A stretch of DNA of 64,000 nt from Streptomyces xiamenensis (GTDB lineage: Bacteria > Actinomycetota > Actinomycetes > Streptomycetales > Streptomycetaceae), in NCBI RefSeq assembly GCF_000993785.3, contig NZ_CP009922.3:558001-622000 (forward strand). Reading direction: 5' to 3'. Positions 52,162 through 61,568 of the stretch are shown in pieces. The first letter of the stretch is position 1; each line of letters begins with the position of its first letter. The position numbers were made by a program, and so were the translations under genes. The notes beneath the pieces are model-generated. The model was not told where the DNA came from, searched no databases, and saw only the letters and a program-made list of their open reading frames with translations.

Positions 52162-53633
52162 GCGAGAACCCCGAGCTGGGCCTCCGTACGGAGCCCGCCG
52201 CCGGTCAGGTCACCGACGCGGGCGACGAGGGGTACAGCAAGGCGCTGGCGCCCCGGCACGTGAACATGATCGCCATCGGCGGCGCGATCGGCACCGGCCT
52301 GTTCCTGGGCGCGGGGGGCCGGCTCGCCGATGCCGGGCCCTCGCTGGCCCTCGTCTACGCGGTGTGCGGCATGTTCGCGTTCATGGTGGTGCGGGCGCTG
52401 GGCGAGCTGGTGCTGTACCGGCCCTCCTCCGGGGCCTTCGTGTCCTACGCGCGGGAGTTCCTCGGCGAGAAGGGCGCCTTCGTCGCGGGCTGGATGTACT
52501 TCCTGAACTGGGCCACCACCGGCGTCGTCGACATCACGGCGGTCGCCCTGTACACGCACTACTGGGGCATGTTCACCGATGTCCCGCAGTGGGCGCTGGC
52601 GCTGATCGCGCTGCTGGTGGTGCTGTCCGTCAATCTCATCTCGGTGCGGATCTTCGGCGAGCTGGAGTTCTGGTTCGCGATCGTCAAGGTCGGTGCTTTG
52701 GTCGCCTTCATGGCGATCGGCGTCTTCTTGCTGACCACCGGGCACGCGGTGGACGGCCACACCGGCGGGCCCGGGCTCATCACGGACAACGGCGGGGTCC
52801 TCCCGGCCGGTCTGCTGCCGATGCTGCTGATCGTCCAGGGCGTGGTCTTCGCGTACGCCTCGGTGGAGATGGTCGGCATCACCGCCGGGGAGACCAAGGA
52901 CCCGCACAAGGTCGTGCCGCGCGCGATCAACTCCATCATGTGGCGGATCGCGCTGTTCTACGTCGGTTCGGTGCTGCTGCTGGCCATGCTGCTGCCCTGG
53001 GACGCGTACACGGCCGGGGAGAGTCCGTTCGTCACGGTGCTGTCCCACGTCGGCATCCCGGCGGCGGGCGGCGTGATGAACCTCGTGGTGCTCACCGCCG
53101 CCCTGTCCTCGCTGAACTCCGGTCTCTACTCAACCGGCCGCATCCTGCGCTCGATGGCGAAGTCCGCCTCGGCGCCCCGCTTCACCGGGGTGATGAACCG
53201 CAACCAGGTGCCCTACGGCGGCATCCTGCTGACCTCGGGCGTGTGCGTGCTCGGGGTGGGGCTGAACGCGGTCGTGCCCGAGGACGCCTTCGAGATCGTG
53301 CTGAACTTCGCCGCCATCGGCATCCTGGCCACCTGGGGGCTGATCATGGTCTGTCATCTGCGGTTCTGGCGGAAGACACGGCGCGGCGAACTGACCCGGC
53401 CCGGTTACCGGCTGCCCGGCGCCCCGTTCACCCAGTTGGTCACGCTCGCCTTCCTGGCCGCGGTACCGGTGCTGATGGCCGCCGACGGCGAGGGGCCCGG
53501 GCGGACCACCGTGCTGTGCCTGCCGCTGATCGCCGTGGCACTGGTGGCGGGCTGGTACGGGGTAAGGGGCCGGGTCACCGGCGTACGGACGGGCGCGGTG
53601 CCGGACACCGCGGGACAGGAAGGTCAGGCATGA
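52158..53633 (+). CDS. ansP: Amino-acid permease, probably L-asparagine permease
   Basis: A 491-aa, 12-helix APC-family transporter. The substrate-binding loop of helix 1 is [17 protein letters not shown]. Other marks are [32 protein letters not shown] and the [21 protein letters not shown] loop. It closely resembles the AnsP/GABA-permease branch. Its context between a GntR regulator and an asparaginase fits asparagine uptake. GTG 52158 overlaps the corrected regulator stop; its own stop overlaps the asparaginase ATG. Confidence 0.88.
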   Translation: MSENPELGLRTEPAAGQVTDAGDEGYSKALAPRHVNMIAIGGAIGTGLFLGAGGRLADAGPSLALVYAVCGMFAFMVVRALGELVLYRPSSGAFVSYAREFLGEKGAFVAGWMYFLNWATTGVVDITAVALYTHYWGMFTDVPQWALALIALLVVLSVNLISVRIFGELEFWFAIVKVGALVAFMAIGVFLLTTGHAVDGHTGGPGLITDNGGVLPAGLLPMLLIVQGVVFAYASVEMVGITAGETKDPHKVVPRAINSIMWRIALFYVGSVLLLAMLLPWDAYTAGESPFVTVLSHVGIPAAGGVMNLVVLTAALSSLNSGLYSTGRILRSMAKSASAPRFTGVMNRNQVPYGGILLTSGVCVLGVGLNAVVPEDAFEIVLNFAAIGILATWGLIMVCHLRFWRKTRRGELTRPGYRLPGAPFTQLVTLAFLAAVPVLMAADGEGPGRTTVLCLPLIAVALVAGWYGVRGRVTGVRTGAVPDTAGQEGQA

Positions 53634-54628
53634 GGACAGGGCACACCACCACTCCCCCGGTCCGGCTCCCGGCGCATGTGCCGCTGGTGCTGCTGGAGCG
53701 GGCCGGGATCATCGAGGGTGTCCACCACGGCTCGGTGGTGGTACTCGACCCGGCCGGGGATGTCGTGCACGCCGCCGGGGACATCGACGCGGCGATATAT
53801 CCGCGCTCCGCGCTCAAGCCGGTGCAGGCGGCGGGCATGGTGCGGGCCGGGCTGCCGCTGGAGGGCGAGTCGCTGGCGCTCGCCGCCTCCAGCCATTCCG
53901 GTGAGCCGCGGCATCTGGCCGGGGCGCGCCGGATCCTGGAGCTGGGCGGGTTCGGCGAGGACGCGCTGCGCAACGTGCCCGATCTGCCGTACGGGCAGGA
54001 CGCGCGGGAGCGCCTGCTGCGGGAGGGCCACGGGCCGTCCCGGATCGCCCAGAACTGCTCGGGCAAGCACGCCGCCATGCTGCTGACCGCCCGCGGGCGC
54101 GGCTGGTCCACCGATGACTATCCGGACCCGGAGCATCCCCTGCAGCGGGCGCTGGCCGCGGAGGTGGAGCGGCTCACCGGGATGCCGGTGGCGGCGGTGA
54201 CGGCGGACGGCTGCGGCGCGCCGCTGTTCGCCACCTCGCTGCGCGGTCTGGCCCGGGCCGCCGCCGCACTGGTCACCGCGGCGCCGGGCACACCCGGGCG
54301 GCGGGTGGCGGACGCGATGCGCGCGCATCCGGGGATGGTCGCCGGGGCCGGGCGCGATGTCACGGCGCTGATGGAGGCGGTGCCCGGGCTGCTGGCCAAG
54401 GACGGGTTCGAGGGGGTGCAGATCGCGGCGCTGCCCGACGGCCACGCGGTGGCGGTGAAGATCGCCGCCGGTACGGACCGGGCCAGGATGCCGGCGACGG
54501 CCGCCGCCCTGCTGCGCTGCGGAATCGATTCCGCGGTGCTGGAACCGTTCGCCGAGGCACCGGTGTACGGGGGCACGCACGTGGTCGGACGGCTGCGGGC
54601 GGCGACCGGTGAAGAACAGCTGTCCTGA
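53630..54628 (+). CDS. Asparaginase of the Rhizobium etli type (PF06089)
   Basis: A 332-aa cytosolic amidohydrolase converting L-asparagine to aspartate and ammonia. This class is unrelated to the E. coli enzymes. Residues matching the published R. etli structure are visible: Ser60-x-x-Lys63 (RSALKPVQ), Ser88/Ser90 region (ASSHSGEP), zinc-site Cys143 and Lys146 ([10 protein letters not shown]), Cys195 (DGCGAP), and a late Lys in AVKIA. It overlaps the permease stop (ATGA) and ends the operon. Confidence 0.9.
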   Translation: MRTGHTTTPPVRLPAHVPLVLLERAGIIEGVHHGSVVVLDPAGDVVHAAGDIDAAIYPRSALKPVQAAGMVRAGLPLEGESLALAASSHSGEPRHLAGARRILELGGFGEDALRNVPDLPYGQDARERLLREGHGPSRIAQNCSGKHAAMLLTARGRGWSTDDYPDPEHPLQRALAAEVERLTGMPVAAVTADGCGAPLFATSLRGLARAAAALVTAAPGTPGRRVADAMRAHPGMVAGAGRDVTALMEAVPGLLAKDGFEGVQIAALPDGHAVAVKIAAGTDRARMPATAAALLRCGIDSAVLEPFAEAPVYGGTHVVGRLRAATGEEQLS

Positions 54629-54884
54629 GTACCGCCCCCGTACCGGGCGTGATCCGCGGGGGTGACCGCGAGGTCCCGGCCGACGCCCGCCGGGGGCCGG
54701 GACGGCTGCCGTGCCACCGGGCCCGCGCCGTCCACGACGTGCTGACGAGGGGCCCTGCCGCTGCCACCGTGACCGTGCGGACCGGGCCCCGGTGGGCGCC
54801 GGGCAACGACACGAAGCCGCCCGGTTTGGCCTACGCTGCACCCGCATCATCATCAACGAGCCCGCCGACGAGAGGTCTGCATTC

Positions 54885-55970
54885 ATGGCGCAGGAAGTAC
54901 GCGGTGTCATCGCACCGGGCAAGGACCAGCCGGTGCGGGTCGAGACCATCGTGATCCCCGACCCCGGCCCGGGTGAGGCCGTGGTGCGGGTGCAGGCGTG
55001 CGGGGTGTGTCACACCGACCTGCACTACAAGCAGGGCGGCATCAACGACGAGTTCCCCTTCCTGCTGGGGCACGAGGCGGCGGGTGTCGTGGAGTCGGTC
55101 GGCGAGGGGGTGAGCGAGGTCGCCCCCGGTGACTTCGTCGTGCTGAACTGGCGAGCGGTGTGCGGCCAGTGCCGGGCGTGTGAGCGCGGGCGGCCCTGGT
55201 ACTGCTTCAACACCCACAACGCCAAGCAGAAGATGACCCTGACCGACGGCACCGAGCTGTCGCCGGCGCTGGGCATCGGTGCGTTCGCCGAGAAGACGCT
55301 GGTGGCCGCCGGGCAGTGCACCAAGGTGGATCCGGCCGTCTCCCCCGCGGTGGCCGGGCTGCTGGGCTGCGGGGTGATGGCCGGCATCGGCGCCGCCATC
55401 AACACCGGCCAGGTGGGCCGGGGGGACAGCGTGGCCGTCATCGGCTGCGGCGGGGTGGGGGACGCGGCCGTCGCCGGTTCCCTGCTGGCCGGTGCGGCGA
55501 GGATCATCGCGGTGGACATCGACGACCGCAAGCTGGAGACCGCCCGTACGCTGGGCGCCACCCACACCGTGAACTCCCGCGAGACCGATCCGGTGGAGGC
55601 CATCCGCGAGCTGACCGGCGGGCACGGCGCCGATGTGGTGATCGAGGCGGTGGGCCACCCCGAGACGTACCGGCAGGCGTTCTACGCCCGCGATCTGGCC
55701 GGCACGGTGGTGCTGGTCGGGGTGCCCACTCCGGAGATGAAGCTGGAGCTGCCGCTGCTGGACGTCTTCGGGCGCGGGGGCGCGCTGAAGTCCTCCTGGT
55801 ACGGCGACTGTCTGCCCTCGCGGGACTTCCCGATGCTCGTCGATCTGCATCTGCAGGGCCGGCTGCCGCTGGACGCGTTCGTCACCGAGACCATCGCGCT
55901 GGACCAGGTCGAGGCGGCGTTCGACCGGATGCACGCGGGCGACGTGCTGCGTTCCGTGGTGGTGCTGTGA
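54885..55970 (+). CDS. mscR: S-(hydroxymethyl)mycothiol dehydrogenase
   Basis: A 361-aa zinc-dependent medium-chain alcohol dehydrogenase. Catalytic zinc ligands are Cys39 (CGVCHTDL) and His in LLGHEAAG; structural zinc cysteines lie in [16 protein letters not shown]. The NAD loop is [14 protein letters not shown]. The residues following the structural zinc ([12 protein letters not shown]) match mycothiol-dependent formaldehyde dehydrogenases rather than glutathione-dependent ones. It oxidises the mycothiol-formaldehyde adduct; mshC is in the same window. ATG 54885 follows AGAGG. The start overlap with the next gene is TGATG. Confidence 0.92.
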   Translation: MAQEVRGVIAPGKDQPVRVETIVIPDPGPGEAVVRVQACGVCHTDLHYKQGGINDEFPFLLGHEAAGVVESVGEGVSEVAPGDFVVLNWRAVCGQCRACERGRPWYCFNTHNAKQKMTLTDGTELSPALGIGAFAEKTLVAAGQCTKVDPAVSPAVAGLLGCGVMAGIGAAINTGQVGRGDSVAVIGCGGVGDAAVAGSLLAGAARIIAVDIDDRKLETARTLGATHTVNSRETDPVEAIRELTGGHGADVVIEAVGHPETYRQAFYARDLAGTVVLVGVPTPEMKLELPLLDVFGRGGALKSSWYGDCLPSRDFPMLVDLHLQGRLPLDAFVTETIALDQVEAAFDRMHAGDVLRSVVVL

Positions 55971-56599
55971 TGGCGGCGCGGATCGACCACCTCGTCACCT
56001 CGGGCACGTTCTCGCTGGACGGCGGCACCTGGGACGTCGACAACAACGTGTGGATCGTGGGCGACGACCACGAGGCGGTCGTCATCGACGCCGCCCATGA
56101 CGCGGACGCGATCCGGGCGGCGCTGGGCGACCGTGCGCTGCGCGCCATCGTGTGCACCCACGCGCACAACGACCACATCGACGCGGCACCGGCCCTGGCC
56201 GCCGCCACCGGAGCGCCGATCCTGCTGCATCCGGAGGATCTGCCGCTGTGGAAGCAGACCCACCCCGACCGGCTGCCGGACGGCGAGCTGGCGGACGGCG
56301 AGCGGATCGCGGTGGCCGGCACGGAGCTGACGGTGCTGCACACGCCGGGGCACGCGCCGGGCGCGGTGTGTCTGTACGCGCCGGAGCTGGGCACCGTCTT
56401 CACCGGTGACACGCTCTTCGCGGGCGGTCCCGGCGCCACCGGACGGTCGTTCTCGCACTTCCCGACGATCATCGACTCGATCCGGGACCAGCTGCTGACC
56501 CTGCCGGCCGGGACGGCGGTGCGCACCGGCCACGGGGACGGGACCACCATCGGCGCCGAGGCCCCCCAACTGGCGGAGTGGATCGCCCGGGGACACTGA
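55970..56599 (+). CDS. MBL-fold hydrolase, probable S-formylmycothiol hydrolase
   Basis: A 209-aa metallo-beta-lactamase-fold enzyme. Metal ligands are H64, H66, D68 and H69 (THAHNDHID), His in HTPGHAPG, Asp in FTGDTLFAGG, and a C-terminal His in RTGHGDGTTIG. Translational coupling to mscR is the recurrent actinobacterial pair, and the product of mscR, S-formylmycothiol, would be its substrate. That function is inferred from context. Confidence 0.88.
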   Translation: MAARIDHLVTSGTFSLDGGTWDVDNNVWIVGDDHEAVVIDAAHDADAIRAALGDRALRAIVCTHAHNDHIDAAPALAAATGAPILLHPEDLPLWKQTHPDRLPDGELADGERIAVAGTELTVLHTPGHAPGAVCLYAPELGTVFTGDTLFAGGPGATGRSFSHFPTIIDSIRDQLLTLPAGTAVRTGHGDGTTIGAEAPQLAEWIARGH

Positions 56600-56653
56600 G
56601 CGCACCACCCGCGCCTGCGCCCGTACCGGTGCCGGCCGTGCGAGCCTTCCGCC

Positions 56654-58168
56654 ATGAACGCACCTGCGGAGGGCCTGAGCACGTCGAGCCCGGGCGGGCG
56701 CCGGGTGCTGGCCGCCGCCGTGCTCGGGTCCGGGATGGCGATGCTGGACGGCACCATCGTCGCGGTGGCGCTGCCCCGGATCGGTGAAGGGCTCGGCGCC
56801 CCGCTGGCCACGCTCCAGTGGACGCTGAACGCGTACATGCTCACCCTGGCCGGGCTGATCCTGCTGGGCGGCGGGCTCGGGGACCGCTACGGGCGGCGCC
56901 GGGTGTTCGTGTGGGGGGTGGTGTGGTTCACGGTGGCCTCGCTGCTGTGCGGGATCGCGCCCAACGGGGGCTCGCTGGTGCTGGCGCGGGGGTTGCAGGG
57001 GGTGGGTGGGGCGCTGCTGACGCCGGGTTCGCTGGCGCTGATCCAGTCCTCCTTCCGGCCCGAGGAGCGGGCGAAGGCGGTGGGGCTGTGGTCGGGTCTG
57101 GGCGGGGTGGCGATCGCGTTCGGTCCGTTCCTGGGCGGCTGGCTGGTGGACGGCCCGGGGTGGCGGTGGATCTTCCTGATCAATCTGCCGCTCGCGCTGG
57201 TGGTACTGGTGCTCGCCAAGCGCGTCCCGGAGAGCCGGGACTGGGAGGCGGCGGGGCGCTTCGACGTGCTCGGCGCGGGACTGGCGGCGGTGGCGCTGGG
57301 GGCGGTGACCTACGCGCTGATCGCCGCGCCGTCGGCGGGGGCGGCCACGGCGCTGGCGGTGGCCGCCGGCGGGGTGCTGGTGGGGGTGGCGTTCGTGGTG
57401 CGGGAGCGGCGCGCGGCGCGTCCGATGCTGCCGCTGGGGATCTTCCGCTCCCGGCTGTTCACCGGCACCAACGGGGTGACGCTGTGTCTGTACGGGGCGA
57501 TCGGCGGGGTGTTCTTCCTGTTGCCGGTGCAGTTGCAGAACGGGCTCGGCTACGACGCGTTCGCGGCGGGGATCGCCACCTTGCCCATCACGCTGCTGAT
57601 GACGGCGCTGTCGGGGCCGGCCGGGGCGCTGGCGCAGCGGATCGGGCCGCGGCTGCCGCTGACGGTGGGGCCGCTGGTGGCGGCGGTGGGGCTGCTGTTG
57701 CTGCACCGGGTGGAGCCGGGCAGCGGCTACTGGCACGCCGTGTTTCCGGCCGTGCTGGTGCAGGGCCTGGGGATGAGCCTGTTCGTGGCGCCGCTGACCG
57801 CGACCGTGCTGGCCTCGCTGGAGGTGCGGCGGGCGGGTATCGCCAGCGGGGTGAACAACGCGGCGGCGCGGGTGGCGCAGTTGCTGGCGGTGGCGGCGCT
57901 GCCGCTGGCGATCGGTCTGTCCACCGATGAGTACCGGTCGGCCACCGATGTGAACAGCGCGTTCGGCAGGGCGGCGTGGATCTGCGCGGGGCTGATGGCG
58001 GTGGGTGGCGTGGTGTCCTGGCTGCTGATGCCGGCCACGCTTGAGGCGCTGCCCGGCGGCGCTCCGGTGCGCCGCCCCGAGTGCACCATGCACTGCGCGA
58101 TCACCTCGCCGCCGCTGGAGCCGGGAGACGGCCGCCACCGGGGACGACGGCCGTCTGCGCCGGCGTGA
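56654..58168 (+). CDS. MFS transporter, DHA2 (14-helix) drug exporter
   Basis: A 504-aa exporter of the EmrB/QacA group. Motif C-like GSGMAMLDGTIVAVALPRIGEGLGA, motif A LGDRYGRRRVFVWG, and motif GVGGALLTPGSLALIQSSF are present, with 14 predicted helices. A C-terminal tail (RRPECTMHCAITSPPLEPGDGRHR) is longer than usual and hydrophilic with two Cys. It lies 54 bp after the MBL gene and may be read through. Confidence 0.9.
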   Translation: MNAPAEGLSTSSPGGRRVLAAAVLGSGMAMLDGTIVAVALPRIGEGLGAPLATLQWTLNAYMLTLAGLILLGGGLGDRYGRRRVFVWGVVWFTVASLLCGIAPNGGSLVLARGLQGVGGALLTPGSLALIQSSFRPEERAKAVGLWSGLGGVAIAFGPFLGGWLVDGPGWRWIFLINLPLALVVLVLAKRVPESRDWEAAGRFDVLGAGLAAVALGAVTYALIAAPSAGAATALAVAAGGVLVGVAFVVRERRAARPMLPLGIFRSRLFTGTNGVTLCLYGAIGGVFFLLPVQLQNGLGYDAFAAGIATLPITLLMTALSGPAGALAQRIGPRLPLTVGPLVAAVGLLLLHRVEPGSGYWHAVFPAVLVQGLGMSLFVAPLTATVLASLEVRRAGIASGVNNAAARVAQLLAVAALPLAIGLSTDEYRSATDVNSAFGRAAWICAGLMAVGGVVSWLLMPATLEALPGGAPVRRPECTMHCAITSPPLEPGDGRHRGRRPSAPA

Positions 58169-58187
58169 AGCGTCCCGGCCGCCCGGG

Positions 58188-58448
58188 TCAGTGGGCGGTC
58201 AGGGTGTCCTGGTACTGGAAGGCGAGCAGCGCGGCCTCGATCCGGGTCGGGATGCCGAGTTTCCGGGTGAGGCTGGTGATGTGGGCCCGTACGGTGCGTT
58301 CCGAGATGCCGAGTTGTCTGGCCAGGGCGCGGTTGGGCTGACCGCTGGCGAGCAGGGCCATGACCTCGGCCTCACGCTTCGTCAGTAAGGCGAAGTCGGG
58401 TTGTCGGCTGCCGCTCTCCTGAAGGTCCCCCGCGGATGGTGGGTACAC
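58188..58448 (-). CDS. Single-domain LuxR-type regulator
   Basis: An 86-aa protein consisting mostly of one LuxR_C HTH (LTKREAEVMALLASGQPNRALARQLGISERTVRAHITSLTRKLGI). There is no receiver or sensor domain. It may act as a dimer or bind a partner kinase output. I chose GTG 58448 because GAGGAG lies 6 nt upstream; an ATG at 58508 would add 20 residues without similarity. Its promoter region adjoins the YtrA operator. Confidence 0.8.
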   Translation of the reverse strand: MYPPSAGDLQESGSRQPDFALLTKREAEVMALLASGQPNRALARQLGISERTVRAHITSLTRKLGIPTRIEAALLAFQYQDTLTAH

Positions 58449-58587
58449 GTGCTCTCCTCTTGGAATTCGTGGGCCGGTGCGGTGCACCGTATCCAAACAC
58501 CTGTTCATCTCCCCTGTTCCAGGTCGCCTCTCCCCGTGACGCACATCACGTCCCTTCCCCGCCCGGGCCGACTTGTTCTAGCATGAT

Positions 58588-58604
58588 GCGAACAAATTGT
58601 TCGC
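58588..58604. promoter_or_regulatory. YtrA-type GntR operator candidate
   Basis: GCGAACAA-A-TTGTTCGC is a perfect 17-bp palindrome 24 bp before the membrane-protein start. An extra TTGTTC lies at 58573-58578. The regulator encoded at 59620 is the expected ligand. Confidence 0.65.
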
Positions 58605-58627
58605 CCCTGTTCCGCACTGGAGGCACC

Positions 58628-59617
58628 ATGAGCGCGATGACATCCGCGGCCCCTCCCGGCCACGGCCGGCGCGGCTACCCGCTGCTCGCCGCCGGACCGC
58701 CGTTCCTCGCGGCCGTGGTGATCGCCGCGGTGTCCGCCGCCGTGTGGTCCCGGCTGCCAGAACGGGTCGCGACCCGCCTCAGCGGCGGCGAGCCGGACGG
58801 CTTCGCCCACCCCGCCGTCCTGGTCGGCGTGGCGATAGCGGTGCCGGCCATCTGGGCGGGGGTCAGCGCCTGGCTCGCCCGCACCGCCACCTTCTCCGCC
58901 CGTGCCCTGTACGCGGCCTCGCTGTCCTCCACCGTCGCGCTCGGCTATCTGTTCACCGCGCTGCTGCTGGCCAACGCCGCGGCCGACCGGGCCGCCGACG
59001 TACGGTTCCCGCTGTGGCACCTGGCCGTCGCGGCGGGCGGCGCGCTCCTGGCCGCCGCGCTGGGACCGGTGCTCCCCAGCCGGGAGCCGGCCCCCGGCGG
59101 TCCCGGCTCCGACACCTCGCCGCGTACCAGCACCCTGGGACTGCGCCCCGGCGAGCGCGTGGTGTGGCAGCGCACCGTGCACTCCTGGCCGCTGACCGGC
59201 CTGCAGGCGGCGCTGGTGGTCTCCGCCGTGTTCACCGCGGTCAGCGGCTCGGGTCCCGGGGCGTGGGGCGCCCTGCTGGCCACCGCGGTGCTCCTGTCCC
59301 TGATGACCCGGGTGCGGGTGAGCGCCGGCGCGACCGGCCTCTTCATCCGGCCCGCGCTGCTCGGCGTTCCGCGGCTGGGCGTTCCGCTGGAGCGCATCCG
59401 GTCCGTGGAGGTACGGCACACCAGCCCGCTCAAGGACCTGGGCGGCTGGGGTTACCGGATCTCGGCCGGACGCCGCGGCTTCGCGGTGCGCTCCGGCGAG
59501 GCGCTGTGGGTGCGGCAGACCAACGACACGTGGTTCGTCGTGGTGGTGGACGACGCGCACACCGCCGCGGCGCTGCTCGGCGACCTGCTCGCCCAACGCG
59601 CCGGACGCAAGGGCTGA
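58628..59617 (+). CDS. DUF1648-like membrane protein (partner of YtrA regulator)
   Basis: A 329-aa membrane protein with six or so helices (YPLLAAGPPFLAAVVIAAVSAAVW, AHPAVLVGVAIAVPAIWAGVSAWLA, TVALGYLFTALLLANAA, LAVAAGGALLAAALGPVL, and two central). The C-terminal third is soluble (GVPLERIRSVEVRHTSPLKDLGGWGYR, LWVRQTNDTWFVVVV). The LPERVATRLSGGEPDGFA block matches DUF1648-type proteins paired with YtrA regulators. ATG 58628 has GGAGG. It probably takes part in cell-envelope stress, by analogy only. Confidence 0.78.
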   Translation: MSAMTSAAPPGHGRRGYPLLAAGPPFLAAVVIAAVSAAVWSRLPERVATRLSGGEPDGFAHPAVLVGVAIAVPAIWAGVSAWLARTATFSARALYAASLSSTVALGYLFTALLLANAAADRAADVRFPLWHLAVAAGGALLAAALGPVLPSREPAPGGPGSDTSPRTSTLGLRPGERVVWQRTVHSWPLTGLQAALVVSAVFTAVSGSGPGAWGALLATAVLLSLMTRVRVSAGATGLFIRPALLGVPRLGVPLERIRSVEVRHTSPLKDLGGWGYRISAGRRGFAVRSGEALWVRQTNDTWFVVVVDDAHTAAALLGDLLAQRAGRKG

Positions 59618-59619
59618 CC

Positions 59620-60021
59620 ATGTTGATCCGCATCGATCCGGCGTCCTCCCGGCCGCTGTCCGCGCAGATCGCGGCCTCGGTTCGGCGGGCTCTGACCGCC
59701 GGTGAACTGCGCACCGGTGACCGGCTCCCGGCGGCCCGGGACGTGGCCCGCTCGCTGGGCATCAACATGCACACGGTGCTCAAGGGCTACCAGGACCTGA
59801 AGGCCGAGGGGCTGATCGATCTGCGGCCGGGACGCGGCGCCGTGGTGACCGTCGCCGCCCCCCGGTCCCGGGCCCGGCTGCTGGAGGCCGGGCATCACCT
59901 GGTCGCGCTGGCCCGCGAGTCGGGGATGTCGGACGAGGAGACGCTGGAGCTGGTGCGCGAGTGCCTGGCACCGGCGGTGTCCCCTCCGCCCTCCTCCACC
60001 GGCTCCACCGGGCCCACCTGA
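59620..60021 (+). CDS. GntR-family regulator, YtrA subgroup
   Basis: A 133-aa regulator: wHTH LSAQIAASVRRALTAGELRTGDRLPAARDVARSLGINMHTVLKGYQDLKAEG, then a short helical tail typical of YtrA rather than FadR. It lies 2 nt after the membrane-protein stop and likely binds the TTGTTCGC-type palindrome upstream. Its last 127 nt overlap the SdpB gene tail to tail. Confidence 0.88.
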   Translation: MLIRIDPASSRPLSAQIAASVRRALTAGELRTGDRLPAARDVARSLGINMHTVLKGYQDLKAEGLIDLRPGRGAVVTVAAPRSRARLLEAGHHLVALARESGMSDEETLELVRECLAPAVSPPPSSTGSTGPT

Positions 60022-60872
60022 CGGCGGTACAGCCGCGCCCCGAGCGGGGCGCAGAGCAGCAGCACCCCGCCCCACATCGCCAGGGCGAAGCTCCACAGGC
60101 CCATCAGCACGGCGATGGAGGCGTGGAAGCCGAGGCCGGCGGCCAGCAGTCCCCAGCGCACCCGCTGCGGGAGCAGCAGCGCCACCGCGAGCGTGATCTC
60201 GATCGCCAGCGGCACCCAGGTGAGCAGCGCCGTTCCCAGCGGGGAGGAGACCAGCGGGTGCACGAGCGGCTGGAGCCAGCCGGGGGCGCCGAAGTTGAGG
60301 CTGTGGCCCCAGTAGTACATCGCGGACCCGTCGGCCCACTCGGTGTGCGGGAGTTTGGCCACCGCCGCCTGGAAGTAGAGGAAGGACATCTGGAGGCGGA
60401 CCATCACCAGGGCGCCGGCGCCGGCCAGTACCCAGCCGGTGCGCTCCGCGTCCCCCTCCACCGGCGGCTGCCAGTGCCAGCGGCGGCGATCGCCCAGGGT
60501 GGGCAGCACCAGCAGCAGCGCCAGGACGGAGGCGATCTGGTCCCCGCCGTCGCCGATCGCGATGCCGGTGTACACGCTGAAGGCGACGTAGGCGTGCGGC
60601 AGTCCGGTGAACCGGGGCCGCCAGCCGCAGGCCACCACCAGCAGGACGGCCACGGCGGCCCACTGGACCCAGCCGAGCTGCTCGCGCGGCACCAGGCAGA
60701 ACGCCCCCGCCGCGGAGACCCCTTGGCACACGGGGTGGTCGCCGGTGCCGACCACCGGCCGGAACAGGGTGTCGGTGCCGGAGAAGAGCAGGGTGCCCGC
60801 CATCCCGGCGGCGATGAGGGTACGGGCGAGACCGTACAGATTGGTCCAGGGAACGGGTACGCGGCTCAGCAT
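59895..60872 (-). CDS. sdpB: SdpB-family membrane protein (HTTM-like), toxin maturation
   Basis: A 325-aa polytopic membrane protein with a vitamin-K-dependent-carboxylase-like (HTTM) arrangement: FSGTDTLFRPVVG near the start, YFQAAVAKLPHTEWADGSAMYYWGHSLNFG in the middle, and GLGFHASIAVLMGLWSFALAMWGGVLLL near the end. In Bacillus subtilis SdpB is required with SdpA to mature SdpC into the SDP toxin. ATG 60872 overlaps the SdpA stop by 7 nt. The C-terminal 40 residues are Ser/Asp-rich and lie over the YtrA gene. Confidence 0.82.
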   Translation of the reverse strand: MLSRVPVPWTNLYGLARTLIAAGMAGTLLFSGTDTLFRPVVGTGDHPVCQGVSAAGAFCLVPREQLGWVQWAAVAVLLVVACGWRPRFTGLPHAYVAFSVYTGIAIGDGGDQIASVLALLLVLPTLGDRRRWHWQPPVEGDAERTGWVLAGAGALVMVRLQMSFLYFQAAVAKLPHTEWADGSAMYYWGHSLNFGAPGWLQPLVHPLVSSPLGTALLTWVPLAIEITLAVALLLPQRVRWGLLAAGLGFHASIAVLMGLWSFALAMWGGVLLLCAPLGARLYRRQVGPVEPVEEGGGDTAGARHSRTSSSVSSSDIPDSRASATR

Positions 60873-61471
60873 GTGACGTCCAGGACGGTGAGTCGGTCCG
60901 GGGTGTGGGACCCCGCGAGAAGGTCCCGCCAGGCGAACGGGACGGGCTTCTGCTGGATGACGGCGACCGTGCCGCACAGGGTGGGGCCGGGGGTGCGGTT
61001 GACGGCGGGGCCGGGCGGGGGCGCCGAGGCCAGGCACGCGGCCAGGGCGCCGCGCTCGCAGTCGCTCCAGGTCAGGCCCGGTGCCTCGTTGATGAGCAGG
61101 GCCATCTCGATGCCCTGGGAGCGGGAGCGCCGGTCGAAGCCGAGCCAGTGGCGTGGCTCGCCGTGCGGGGCCAGGGAGGCGTTGACCCACGCGCCGTCGC
61201 GCAGGACGTACGGCTGGAGCTCGATCTCGCGCGGTGACTTGGTGAAGAAGCCCCAGCCCTGCGGTGCGATCGAGCGGACGGCGGGGGTCACGGTGTGCTG
61301 GCCCGGCAGGGTGATGACGTTGCCGGGAAGGTGGGCCTGCGCCACGTACAGGACGGCCAGCGCCCACGCGGTGGCCACCGCCCACAGCCGCTGCCGGGGA
61401 ACGCGGGTGGTCAGCGGCCCGTCGACACCGAGAGGCAGCCGTCGCTTCCACGCGTCGGGGGTGCGTCGCAT
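60866..61471 (-). CDS. sdpA: SdpA-family protein, toxin maturation
   Basis: A 201-aa protein with one N-terminal helix (LWAVATAWALAVLYVAQAHLP) and the family block SIAPQGWGFFTKSPREIELQPYV. The rest includes CERGALAACLAS and PTLCGTVAVI with conserved cysteines. SdpA in Bacillus is a soluble cytosolic protein needed for maturation; here a membrane anchor is added. ATG 61471 is used; a TTG two codons upstream is possible. It follows the hairpin that ends the toxin gene. Confidence 0.82.
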   Translation of the reverse strand: MRRTPDAWKRRLPLGVDGPLTTRVPRQRLWAVATAWALAVLYVAQAHLPGNVITLPGQHTVTPAVRSIAPQGWGFFTKSPREIELQPYVLRDGAWVNASLAPHGEPRHWLGFDRRSRSQGIEMALLINEAPGLTWSDCERGALAACLASAPPPGPAVNRTPGPTLCGTVAVIQQKPVPFAWRDLLAGSHTPDRLTVLDVTC

Positions 61472-61517
61472 CGCCAACTCTCATCCTGGGGAAGCCGGTG
61501 GGGGGAATCTGAAGGGT

Positions 61518-61554
61518 GCGGGGCACCCCCGGGTGGCTGCCGGGGGTGCCCCGC
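61518..61554 (-). terminator. Strong hairpin between toxin and maturation genes
   Basis: A 15-bp perfect stem (GCGGGGCACCCCCGG and complement) with a 7-nt loop begins 15 bases after the toxin stop. It would end most transcripts there and let some pass into sdpA-sdpB, giving toxin in excess of its modifiers. Confidence 0.85.
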
Positions 61555-61568
61555 TCGGTCTGCGGAGG

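Noticed and set aside
51122..54628. One 3.5-kb open frame joining a GntR regulator to an asparaginase
   Set aside because: The middle is the amino-acid permease read in the wrong frame (Arg/Gly-rich nonsense). The permease is intact in its own frame, so this is not a fusion protein.
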